Shown in pieces: positions 55,801 to 64,000 of a DNA stretch of 64,000 nucleotides. Location: the NCBI RefSeq assembly GCF_964019385.1, contig NW_027044937.1:19244-83243 (forward strand), given 5' to 3'. The position numbers and the translations under genes were made by a program. The notes under the pieces were generated by a model, which was given only the letters and a program-made list of their open reading frames with translations, was not told where the DNA came from and did not search any database. Numbering within the stretch: the stretch's first letter is position 1; the number at the start of each line of letters is the position of its first letter. This stretch comes from Sycon ciliatum (lineage: Eukaryota; Porifera; Calcarea; Leucosolenida; Sycettidae).

Positions 55801-57104
55801 CAAATACTGTCCTGCAGCGCCTTCGCCTGACGAGCCTGGACACCGCTAACAAAGAGACTGTTAAACAGGCCCTCAATGACAACCGCCGCCGTGAACTTCG
55901 AGCGATACCTCTTCATGGTCGCTATTGGGCGCGTGTTGATGGCATCCTGGACATGCAGCTCTCGTTTTCCTGTTTCAGATCCCAGACAATGCGTCCTGAA
56001 ACGGAAGGCTTTCTCATTGCTTGCCAGGATCAGGTGATTGCCACGAGAAACAATATGCGCCATATCCACAAGAGGCATGATGTCGTGGACCTCTGTCGTG
56101 TATGTGGTGCACCCGGAGAAAATATGGACCACATCATCGCCTGCTGTCCAGCCCTGGCACGGACTGCATACATTGCCCGGCATAACTTTGTGGTCCAGGC
56201 CCTGCATCGTGCGCTGTGTAAGCAGCATGGATTACCCAGCAGTAAGCAGCTGGTGCAGGTCACAAGTTCTGCCAGTTGCAAGCTGATGTGGGAGATTTCC
56301 ATTCCCACAGATCGAGTAATAAAAGCGAACAGACCAGACCTGGTGCTGGTTCTGGATGATCGGGCACTGCTCTTGGACGTCAGTGTCCCATTGGACCACA
56401 GGGTCAATGAGAAGGTGCAGGAGAAGATCAGCAAATACCTGCCCTTGGCAGCAGAGCTGAGGAGGATCTGGAACAAAAAGATAACTATTGTTCCAGTTAT
56501 CATTGGTGCTCTGGGTGGTGTGTCAGGAACGAGCCGCAGCCACATCTTAAGCCTTGGGCTCCACGCGTCCGTGATCCAGCGGCTGCAGCAATGTGCTATT
56601 CTGGGCACCCTGAGAATTGTGCGGTCGGTGACTGGTCATGGATGGGAGAGTGGCATGGTCGGAACGGTCGGTTGACCTTATGTTAGCCTGCCCGTAATGT
56701 CTCGACGTGTCTCAGTCTGTGTGTTTTATGATTGTGGTGCATCATGTGCTGTGTGACGAGCCGAGAGGCGTGAATTTCTGCCATATGCCCCCAGTCATGT
56801 ATTGTCTTTCTCTGCATATGCCGTTTTATCTCGTCTGAGTTTGTCTTGCTTGGAGTGTCCCATGTGCAGCATGCTTGGTGTTTACTACTTGAGTAGTTCT
56901 GTTATACATGACTGTGATTTTATGTGAGCATCGAAGTTGGTATACTTGAATTTTTCTCTCATGAAGTTTATCAAAATTTGGTTCAGGATTTTCTTTTATC
57001 TTCATTGATTGGTGCTTCACCCTTGGGTCATATGGATCCCGGTGCTGTGCTTCATGCCTCCTTTCAAGCTTTCTTTTTCTGCTTTGGGAGTGAATAAAGT
57101 CGTC
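52877..57104 (+). mobile_element. Dong/R4-type LINE inserted in (TAA)n
   Basis: One long ORF, a 3' UTR of about 430 bases ending GTGAATAAAGTCGTCA, and (TAA)n on both sides. The 5' UTR is only about 35 bases. Dong elements of the R4 clade are known to insert into TAA repeats, which fits the flanks. Confidence 0.8.
52911..56675 (+). CDS. Dong/R4-type LINE polyprotein: reverse transcriptase plus REL endonuclease
   Basis: An unbroken frame of 1254 codons counted from a GTG at 52911. The frame is open back to 52878, with no earlier ATG; the first ATG is at 52971 (residue 21), so the true start is unsure. The N-terminal 330 residues are Ser/Pro-rich without a clear zinc finger. The RT has WRPITCLPSMYKLF, LDFRKAFD (D639), RRGIFQGDSLSPLLF and YMDD (740-743) within LWYMDDVKLFAAS, as in R4/Dong/HERO elements. 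A CCHC knuckle (C1062, C1065, H1074, C1078/1079) and a PD-(D/E)xK nuclease (RPDLVL 1141-1146; D1156 in LLLDVSVP; then KVQEKISKY) form the restriction-like endonuclease. It appears intact. Confidence 0.88.
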   Translation: MEQEEIARQLVQRGELPVEFMTRFGCVVQLPATTSQGPESVSASSTGAVSLDSAAGLPDGPGAYFTDTDSEPPASLARDHVEYSACTDSVDSGPSVLVNDGLDTCAGVPPSLLRVFAAGPLPSCTEYSSTAGDDASCIESVYAHSVGSPVACVRPQAVYGLAGPQPPAEGDFAPSGSTPTVDGSAVGVPETEQSHCTRETPCSPCSNSNPDKLGGILTNLSESGILGPGGLSMDLEWSIRHLCINRKITTPGDVARPLSGVLVGVQSLQLTGRPRLTVPRKVPSRALSSNVALVNGGMRLFLSGLPLPLSLEFANQLTYAAAVLVLVVSGVAPCRLSGGDHGRETAPGWLLRIQRKIENVRKDVSRLTSFIQAGNPRLFTRYPVKSSDEAAALLESKKMELLALSARIRRYKDNIKRKQQNQVFRENERQFYRSLGTQEADCSDQTRPGMGALHDFWSGIWSEPFAVSRHGWIEREALAYQDVQPQEDAVITPELFQLAVGRMPHWRAAGPDNIRPFWLKKFSALHPALLRIFQQLLDSEVVPPPWFSLGATVLLPKKGDLSKPQNWRPITCLPSMYKLFTSVVSELMWSHITANSLLAPEQVGCARGRGGCTDQLLINNMIIEDAKCHQRSLSMAWLDFRKAFDSLSQEWIWEIATIYKFDPRIIRTLQTLSEQWSTQLCLSSGVSEPISIRRGIFQGDSLSPLLFCIGLNPISNELARSGIGYRCGPTRDSLLSHLWYMDDVKLFAASSTGLDSLINIVECVGGAVGMQLSPTKCSKIVCPAAKPTQDAEPSSTLLTESIIHPLQDGAAYLYLGLREFLGIEAGEVKQSAIAEFRRRLRLIMDASLCAPNLIRAINTYVLPVVSYGLGTVVPWTADELRSLDRTVRKALTASRAHHPRASIRRLYLPRSEGGRGLVCIVDLHDRTCIRLAQYLKDREDVPALAAVLQHHESRPSRKSIPKLANTVLQRLRLTSLDTANKETVKQALNDNRRRELRAIPLHGRYWARVDGILDMQLSFSCFRSQTMRPETEGFLIACQDQVIATRNNMRHIHKRHDVVDLCRVCGAPGENMDHIIACCPALARTAYIARHNFVVQALHRALCKQHGLPSSKQLVQVTSSASCKLMWEISIPTDRVIKANRPDLVLVLDDRALLLDVSVPLDHRVNEKVQEKISKYLPLAAELRRIWNKKITIVPVIIGALGGVSGTSRSHILSLGLHASVIQRLQQCAILGTLRIVRSVTGHGWESGMVGTVG

Positions 57105-57128
57105 ATAATAATAATAATAATAATAATT
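57105..57128. repeat. (TAA)n tract at the 3' edge of the Dong-like LINE
   Basis: Directly follows GTCGTCA and precedes the tRNA-like array. Confidence 0.9.
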
Positions 57129-57202
57129 TGGAAAGGATGGGAGAACTTCAAATTCAAAGGATCAGTCGGGGAAGTGAACTGCCTGAAAAGAGAAAAAAAC
57201 GC

Positions 57203-57274
57203 CAGACCCACCAGGACTCGAACCTGGGACCCTGCTTGTCATGAGCAATGCTCTAACCACTGAGCTATGGGACC
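57203..57274 (-). repeat. tRNA-like head, type 1
   Basis: Same cloverleaf as 20821-20892, with an intact A box and B box on the minus strand. Confidence 0.7.
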
Positions 57275-57508
57275 AGGCTGAACCTAGAAGGCGCTGACAA
57301 GTTTTTCACTCCAAAGGCAGCTCACAACACGTGCCACACATACTGATGGCACTTGGGTCTTTTTCCCTCCCCCAGGGGACCAACCACGGTCAGTTTCTGG
57401 AAACTACCAGAGGTGAAAGAAAGTGATTAAATTTGGAAAGGATGGGAGAACTTCAAATTCAAAGGGATCAGTCGGGGAAGTGAACTGCCTGAAAAGAGAA
57501 AAAAACGC

Positions 57509-57580
57509 CACACCCACCAGGACTCGAACCTGGGACCCTGCTTGTCATGAGCAATGCTCTAACCACTGAGCTATGGGACC
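57509..57580 (-). repeat. tRNA-like head, type 1
   Basis: The acceptor 3' strand carries one change (CACACCCA on the plus strand). Confidence 0.7.
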
Positions 57581-57813
57581 AGGCTGAACCTAGAAGGCGC
57601 TGACAAGTTCTTCACTCCAAAGGCAGCTCACAACACGTGCCACACATACTGATGGCACTTGGGTCTTTTTCCCTCCCCCAGGGGACCTACCACGGTCAGT
57701 TTCTGGAAACTACCAGAGGTGAAAGAAAGTGATTAAATTTGGAAAGGATGGGAGAACTTCAAATTCAAAGGATCAGTCGGGGAAGTGAACTGCCTGAAAA
57801 GAGAAAAAAACGC

Positions 57814-57886
57814 CAGACCCACCAGGACTCGAACCTGGGACCCCTGCTTGTCATGAGCAATGCTCTAACCACTGAGCTATGGGACC
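57814..57886 (-). repeat. tRNA-like head, type 1
   Basis: Has one extra C in the GGGACCCC run (variable region). Confidence 0.65.
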
Positions 57887-58127
57887 AGGCTGAACCTAGA
57901 AGGCGCTGACAAGTTTTCACTCCAAAGCAGCTCACAACACGTGCCACATATACTGATGGCACTTGGGTCTTTTTCCCTCCCCCAGGGGACCAACCACGGT
58001 CAGTTCTGGAACTACCAGAGGTGAAAGAAAGTGATTAAATTTGGAAAGGATGGGAGAACTTCAAATTCAAAGGATCAGTCGGGGAAGTGAACTGCCTGAA
58101 AAGGAAAAAAACGCCAGACCCACCACC

Positions 58128-58199
58128 GAGCCCTCCAACTATCGACCGATATCGCTACTCAGCGTGACGTCGAAAGTACAAGAGAGGATAGTTGTTGTC
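58128..58199 (+). pseudogene. RT scrap at the centre of the tRNA-like foldback
   Basis: The frame reads PSNYRPISLLSVTSKVQERI, the conserved finger-region motif of LINE reverse transcriptases. Only about 70 bases are present, exactly between the minus and plus halves of the array. Confidence 0.6.
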
Positions 58200-58220
58200 A
58201 GCGCCTTCTAGGTTCAGCCT

Positions 58221-58292
58221 GGTCCCATAGCTCAGTGGTTAGAGCATTGCTCATGACAAGCAGGGTCCCAGGTTCGAGTCCTGGTGGGTCTG
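58221..58292 (+). repeat. tRNA-like head, type 1
   Basis: Plus strand, followed by a T-rich tract (GTTTTTTTCTCTTTT) that may end Pol III transcription. Confidence 0.7.
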
Positions 58293-58523
58293 GCGTTTTT
58301 TTCTCTTTTCAGGCAGTTCACTTCCCGACTGATCCTTTGAATTTGAAGTCTCCCATCCTTTCCAAATTTAATCACTTTCTTTCACCTCTGGTAGTTTCCA
58401 GAAACTGACCGTGGTTGGTCCCCTGGGGAGGGAAAAAGACCCAAGTGCCATCAGTATGTGTGGCACGTGTGTGTGAGCTGCCTTTGGAGTGAAAAACTTG
58501 TCAGCGCCTTCTAGGTTCAGCCT

Positions 58524-58595
58524 GGTCCCATAGCTCAGTGGTTAGAGCATTGCTCATGACAAGCAGGGTCCCAGGTTCGAGTCCTGGTGGGTCTG
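58524..58595 (+). repeat. tRNA-like head, type 1
   Basis: Second plus-strand unit; T tract shortened by one base. Confidence 0.7.
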
Positions 58596-58827
58596 GCGTT
58601 TTTTCTCTTTTCAGGCAGTTCACTTCCCCGACTGATCCTTTGAATTTGAAGTTCTCCCATCCTTTCCAAATTTAATCACTTTCTTTCACCTCTGGTAGTT
58701 TCCAGAAACTGACCGTGGTTGGTCCCCTGGGGGAGGGAAAAAGACCCAAGTGCCATCAGTATGTGTGGCACGTGTTGTGAGCTGCCTTTGGAGTGAAAAA
58801 CTTGTCAGCGCCTTCTAGGTTCAGCCT

Positions 58828-58899
58828 GGTCCCATAGCTCAGTGGTTAGAGCATTGCTCATGACAAGCAGGGTCCCAGGTTCGAGTCCTGGTGGGTCTG
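58828..58899 (+). repeat. tRNA-like head, type 1
   Basis: Third plus-strand unit, just before the array is cut by (TAA)n. Confidence 0.7.
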
Positions 58900-58945
58900 G
58901 CGTTTTTTTCTCTTTTCAGGCAGTTCACTTCCCCGACTGATCCTT

Positions 58946-59167
<222 letters not shown>

Positions 59168-59189
59168 GTGGAAGAGAAAAAAAAAAAAA

Positions 59190-59660
59190 AAAAAAAAAAA
59201 ACATATGGATACGAGTTAAGAGTAACTCTCCATCACTGTGACATGGTACTATATACAGTCAGAAAGTGCAATAACTAGGCACAAACTGACAGAGTACTGA
59301 AACATTCGACGTCCTGACACCTAGCTTCAACACATCTCCGTAGCGCTAACCGACAGCCTTCCAACTTGGAAGGTTCAAGGTTATGGAAAGACCAAAGAGG
59401 GAAGGCAAGCGCAACGAAAACGAGCAAAAGCTACAGTCCCAACGGAACAAAGAATGTCGATTGTTACTGGACGATGACGAGACCAGTACGATATTTGACA
59501 GAGCGGTCTAACTACAATTCGAAGCAGCAAAGCAGCACACCACCCAACTTGGTGGGTCATAAATATCAAAGATAAGTAAAGAAAGGGAAGCTTTGCGAAA
59601 ACGAATTGTACAGCCGAAAGTCAAACTCCTACAGTACTCCTCATGCATGACATTGTGATA
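59190..59660 (-). repeat. Family A array 3, minus-orientation start
   Basis: A partial unit without hammerhead, preceded by a long A run (the complement of the T run in the plus units), turning to plus at about 59661. Confidence 0.85.
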
Positions 59661-60096
59661 TTTATGACCCACCCAAGTTGGGTGGTGTGCTGCTTTGCTG
59701 CTTCGAATTGTAGTTAGACCGCTCTGTCAAATATCGTACTGGTCTCGTCATCGTCCAGTAACAATCGACATTCTTTGTTCCGTTGGGACTGTAGCTTTTG
59801 CTCGTTTTCGTTGCGCTTGCCTTCCCCTCTTTGGTCTTTCCATAACCTTGAACCTTCCAAGTTGGAAGGCTGTCGGTTAGCGCTACGGAGATGTGTTGAA
59901 GCTAGGTGTCAGGACGTCGAATGTTTCAGTACTCTGTCAGTTTTGTGCCTAGTTATTGCACTTTCTGACTGTATATAGTACCATGTCACAGTGATGGAGA
60001 GTTACTCTTAACTCGTATCCATATGTTTTTTTTTTTTTTTTTTTTTTTTTTTCTCTTCCACATTTATTTATGGCTCAACATCCGAGTTTCAAATTG

Positions 60097-60145
60097 CACA
60101 CCTGATGAGCCGTCACGAACCATACGGCGAAACGTACGTCGTGTG
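60097..60145 (+). ncRNA. Hammerhead ribozyme, family A (array 3, six copies)
   Basis: Core and stems identical to arrays 1 and 2 although the rest of the unit has diverged. Further copies at 61195-61243, 61804-61852, 62414-62462, 63027-63075 and 63638-63686. Confidence 0.93.
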
Positions 60146-60622
60146 AAACAACTTGTTTTGTAGTCAACTAGTCCATCACAATGTCATGCATGAGGAGTAC
60201 TGTAGGAGTTTGACTTTCGGCTTGTACAATTCGTTTTCGCAAAGCTTCCCTTTCTTTACTTATCTTTGATATTTATGACCCACCCAAGTTGGGTGGTGTG
60301 CTGCTTTGCTGCTTCGAATTGTAGTTAGACCGCTCTGTCAAATATCGTACTGGTCTCGTCATCGTCCAGTAACAATCGACATTCTTTGTTCCGTTGGGAC
60401 TGTAGCTTTTGCTCGTTTTCGTTGCGCTTGCCTTCCCCTCTTTGGTCTTTCCATAACCTTGAACCTTCCAAGTTGGAAGGCTGTCGGTTAGCGCTACGGA
60501 GATGTGTTGAAGCTAGGTGTCAGGACGTCGAATGTTTCAGTACTCTGTCAGTTTTGTGCCTAGTTATTGCACTTTCTGACTGTCTATAGTACCATGTCAC
60601 AGTGATGGAGAGTTACTCTTAA

Positions 60623-61102
60623 CCCATTGAACGCTTATGACGTCTATAGACGTCATTGAAAATGCCCCCCATGCGCGGGATGACGTCTATAGACGTCATG
60701 GGATATATAGTGATTTCTGGCACTGTCTGGTGTGTAAAAGCACTGTTAGTCAGTTGGATCATGAACCTGCCTCTTGTACGATAGGTCGTTGATACGAATC
60801 CCGCCTGGAAACACTACGCGTCTTTTTTTCTTCTCTTTTCAGCGATCTTTCAGCTGCAATTTCACGCATTTGGCGTATTTCACGCAATTTGAGCAAACTT
60901 GCGTCCCCTATTGTGAGGCGCTATTCTTTTGGGGGACTGTATCGATTCTGTCACCCTGTGGTTGATAGTCTTGGCAATTATTTCCAAAATATTTGAGGAC
61001 CCCAGTTGACAGAACCCTGGAGTTTTAGAACTTGCTATTGGCCTTGTTTTTAGCATTTTATATGCAGAGTACCATAGGCAAGGCCCAGTAGCGCTGAATG
61101 GG
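60623..61102. mobile_element. piggyBac-type MITE inside a family A unit
   Basis: TTAA at 60619-60622 and 61103-61106; ends CCCATTGAACGCT and complement CCCATTCAGCGCT. The sequence TGACGTCTATAGACGTCA occurs twice near the left end as a perfect palindrome. Neighbouring units show the empty site (TACTCTTAACTCG). Non-coding. Confidence 0.85.
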
Positions 61103-64000
61103 TTAACAGTACTCGTATCCATATGTTTTTTTTTTTTTTTTTTTTTTTTTCTCTTCCACATTTATTTATGGCTCAACATCCGAGTTTCAAATTGCACACC
61201 TGATGAGCCGTCACGAACCATACGGCGAAACGTACGTCGTGTGAAACAACTTGTTTTGTAGTCAACTAGTCCATCACAATGTCATGCATGAGGAGTACTG
61301 TAGGAGTTTGACTTTCGGCTTGTACAATTCGTTTTCGCAAAGCTTCCCTTTCTTTACTTATCTTTGATATTTATGACCCACCCAAGTTGGGTGGTGTGCT
61401 GCTTTGCTGCTTCGAATTGTAGTTAGACCGCTCTGTCAAATATCGTACTGGTCTCGTCATCGTCCAGTAACAATCGACATTCTTTGTTCCGTTGGGACTG
61501 TAGCTTTTGCTCGTTTTCGTTGCGCTTGCCTTCCCCTCTTTGGTCTTTCCATAACCTTGAACCTTCCAAGTTGGAAGGCTGTCGGTTAGCGCTACGGAGA
61601 TGTGTTGAAGCTAGGTGTCAGGACGTCGAATGTTTCAGTACTCTGTCAGTTTTGTGCCTAGTTATTGCACTTTCTGACTGTATATAGTACCATGTCACAG
61701 TGATGGAGAGTTACTCTTAACTCGTATCCATATGTTTTTTTTTTTTTTTTTTTTTTTTTCTCTTCCACATTTATTTATGGCTCAACATCCGAGTTTCAAA
61801 TTGCACACCTGATGAGCCGTCACGAACCATACGGCGAAACGTACGTCGTGTGAAACAACTTGTTTTGTAGTCAACTAGTCCATCACAATGTCATGCATGA
61901 GGAGTACTGTAGGAGTTTGACTTTCGGCTTGTACAATTCGTTTTCGCAAAGCTTCCCTTTCTTTACTTATCTTTGATATTTATGACCCACCCAAGTTGGG
62001 TGGTGTGCTGCTTTGCTGCTTCGAATTGTAGTTAGACCGCTCTGTCAAATATCGTACTGGTCTCGTCATCGTCCAGTAACAATCGACATTCTTTGTTCCG
62101 TTGGGACTGTAGCTTTTGCTCGTTTTCGTTGCGCTTGCCTTCCCCTCTTTGGTCTTTCCATAACCTTGAACCTTCCAAGTTGGAAGGCTGTCGGTTAGCG
62201 CTACGGAGATGTGTTGAAGCTAGGTGTCAGGACGTCGAATGTTTCAGTACTCTGTCAGTTTTGTGCCTAGTTATTGCACTTTCTGACTGTATATAGTACC
62301 ATGTCACAGTGATGGAGAGTTACTCTTAACTCGTATCCATATGTTTTTTTTTTTTTTTTGTTTTTTTTTCTCTTCCACATTTATTTATGGCTCAACATCC
62401 GAGTTTCAAATTGCACACCTGATGAGCCGTCACGAACCATACGGCGAAACGTACGTCGTGTGAAACAACTTGTTTTGTAGTCAACTAGTCCATCACAATG
62501 TCATGCATGAGGAGTACTGTAGGAGTTTGACTTTCGGCTTGTACAATTCGTTTTCGCAAAGCTTCCTTTCTTTACTTATCTTTGATATTTATGACCCACC
62601 CAAGTTGGGTGGTGTGCTGCTTTGCTGCTTCGAATTGTAGTTAGACCGCTCTGTCAAATATCGTACTGGTCTCGTCATCGTCCAGTAACAATCGACATTC
62701 TTTGTTCCGTTGGGACTGTAGCTTTTGCTCGTTTTCGTTGCGCTTGCCTTCCCCTCTTTGGTCTTTCCATAACCTTGAACCTTCCAAGTTGGAAGGCTGT
62801 CGGTTAGCGCTACGGAGATGTGTTGAAGCTAGGTGTCAGGACGTCGAATGTTTCAGTACTCTGTCAGTTTTGTGCCTAGTTATTGCACTTTCTGACTGTA
62901 TATAGTACCATGTCACAGTGATGGAGAGTTACTCTTAACTCGTATCCATATGTTTGTTTTTTTTTTTTTTTTTTTTTTTTTTCTCTTCCACATTTATTTA
63001 TGGCTCAACATCCGAGTTTCAAATTGCACACCTGATGAGCCGTCACGAACCATACGGCGAAACGTACGTCGTGTGAAACAACTTGTTTTGTAGTCAACTA
63101 GTCCATCACAATGTCATGCATGAGGAGTACTGTAGGAGTTTGACTTTCGGCTTGTACAATTCGTTTTCGCAAAGCTTCCCTTTCTTTACTTATCTTTGAT
63201 ATTTATGACCCACCCAAGTTGGGTGGTGTGCTGCTTTGCTGCTTCGAATTGTAGTTAGACCGCTCTGTCAAATATCGTACTGGTCTCGTCATCGTCCAGT
63301 AACAATCGACATTCTTTGTTCCGTTGGGACTGTAGCTTTTGCTCGTTTTCGTTGCGCTTGCCTTCCCCTCTTTGGTCTTTCCATAACCTTGAACCTTCCA
63401 AGTTGGAAGGCTGTCGGTTAGCGCTACGGAGATGTGTTGAAGCTAGGTGTCAGGACGTCGAATGTTTCAGTACTCTGTCAGTTTTGTGCCTAGTTATTGC
63501 ACTTTCTGACTGTATATAGTACCATGTCACAGTGATGGAGAGTTACTCTTAACTCGTATCCATATGTTTTTTTTTTTTTTTTTGTTTTTTTTTCTCTTCC
63601 ACATTTATTTATGGCTCAACATCCGAGTTTCAAATTGCACACCTGATGAGCCGTCACGAACCATACGGCGAAACGTACGTCGTGTGAAACAACTTGTTTT
63701 GTAGTCAACTAGTCCATCACAATGTCATGCATGAGGAGTACTGTAGGAGTTTGACTTTCGGCTTGTACAATTCGTTTTCGCAAAGCTTCCCTTTCTTTAC
63801 TTATCTTTGATATTTATGACCCACCCAAGTTGGGTGGTGTGCTGCTTTGCTGCTTCGAATTGTAGTTAGACCGCTCTGTCAAATATCGTACTGGTCTCGT
63901 CATCGTCCCAGTAACAATCGACATTCTTTGTTCCGTTGGGACTGTAGCTTTTGCTCGTTTTCGTTGCGCTTGCCTTCCCCTCTTTGGTCTTTCCATAACC

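Larger units (their letters stand above)
57129..58117 (-). repeat. tRNA-like SINE array, minus half (306-bp units)
   Basis: Units of 306 bp (TTTGGAAAGGATGGGAGAAC.. to ..GAAAGTGATTAAA) in tandem: three complete and one cut off at CAGACCCACCA. Each has one tRNA-like head. Small indels increase in the third unit. Confidence 0.8.
58200..58948 (+). repeat. tRNA-like SINE array, plus half
   Basis: Two complete units and one partial, mirror image of 57129-58117, cut off at CTGATCCTTTGAA by (TAA)n. Confidence 0.8.
59661..64000 (+). repeat. Family A array 3, plus units with poly-T expansion
   Basis: About seven units at 609-613-bp steps, continuing off the right end. They differ from arrays 1 and 2 by a T run of about 20-28 replacing CCTTTTCTCTTTT, by AATGTTTCAG for AATGTCTCAG and by GTACCATGTCACAG. 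One unit is split by the piggyBac-type element at 60623. Confidence 0.9.

Noticed and set aside
57203-58899. Genuine tRNA genes
   Set aside because: The anticodon loop lacks U33, the acceptor stem has mismatches, no clear anticodon identity emerges, and the sequences are embedded in 306-bp repeats.

Overview
This is animal (metazoan) nuclear DNA, most likely from a marine invertebrate; I cannot name the species. The evidence is spliced genes of animal families with GT/AG junctions (an adhesion-type 7TM receptor and a leucine-rich-repeat protein built from 72-nt phase-2 exons), several classes of non-LTR retrotransposon, a Penelope-like element, hAT/piggyBac/Harbinger/mariner-type miniature elements, tRNA-like SINEs and many (TAA)n microsatellites. 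There are no operons, Shine-Dalgarno sites or other prokaryotic features. A 200-base N gap (42754-42953) marks it as a draft assembly.

Host genes. An LRR protein gene lies on the minus strand. Its signal-peptide/LRRNT exon is at 29.9-30.07 kb and four LRR exons are at 25.7, 25.2, 8.7 and 3.2 kb, all in the same phase, with transposons filling the introns. A second minus-strand gene at 37.6-41.6 kb has three exons that join in frame to give TM2-TM7 and the tail of an adhesion-type GPCR. Its 5' part (TM1 and ectodomain) is not seen and may lie in or beyond the gap.

Mobile DNA, left half (0-36 kb). The main items are a Jockey/CR1-type LINE (4.7-8.4 kb) with a 1028-codon EN-RT reading frame, a broken second LINE (14.75-15.95 kb), LINE scraps, hAT MITEs with 8-bp target duplications, a Harbinger-type MITE, a piggyBac-type MITE, and long palindromes. 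A small minus-strand LTR element (34.6-36.3 kb), with a tRNA-Leu-type primer site, carries a decayed signal-peptide/ubiquitin chimera.

Hammerhead/TAA islands (about 15.9-24.7 kb and 43-64 kb). These are blocks bounded by (TAA)n, most of them foldbacks, and many containing a hammerhead self-cleaving ribozyme. The main family is a 591-bp unit (about 610 bp at the right end) in long tandem arrays with a textbook type-I hammerhead, so it looks like a retrozyme. At least five other hammerhead sequences with different stems and loops are present, one in the flanking repeats of a Penelope-like element that keeps its GIY-YIG endonuclease reading frame. A 1254-codon Dong/R4-type LINE (REL-endonuclease) sits between two (TAA)n tracts. 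My inference is that (TAA)n is a shared landing site: ribozyme-bearing non-coding elements, tRNA-like SINE arrays and two possible enzyme donors (Penelope-like and Dong-like) are nested in the same islands.
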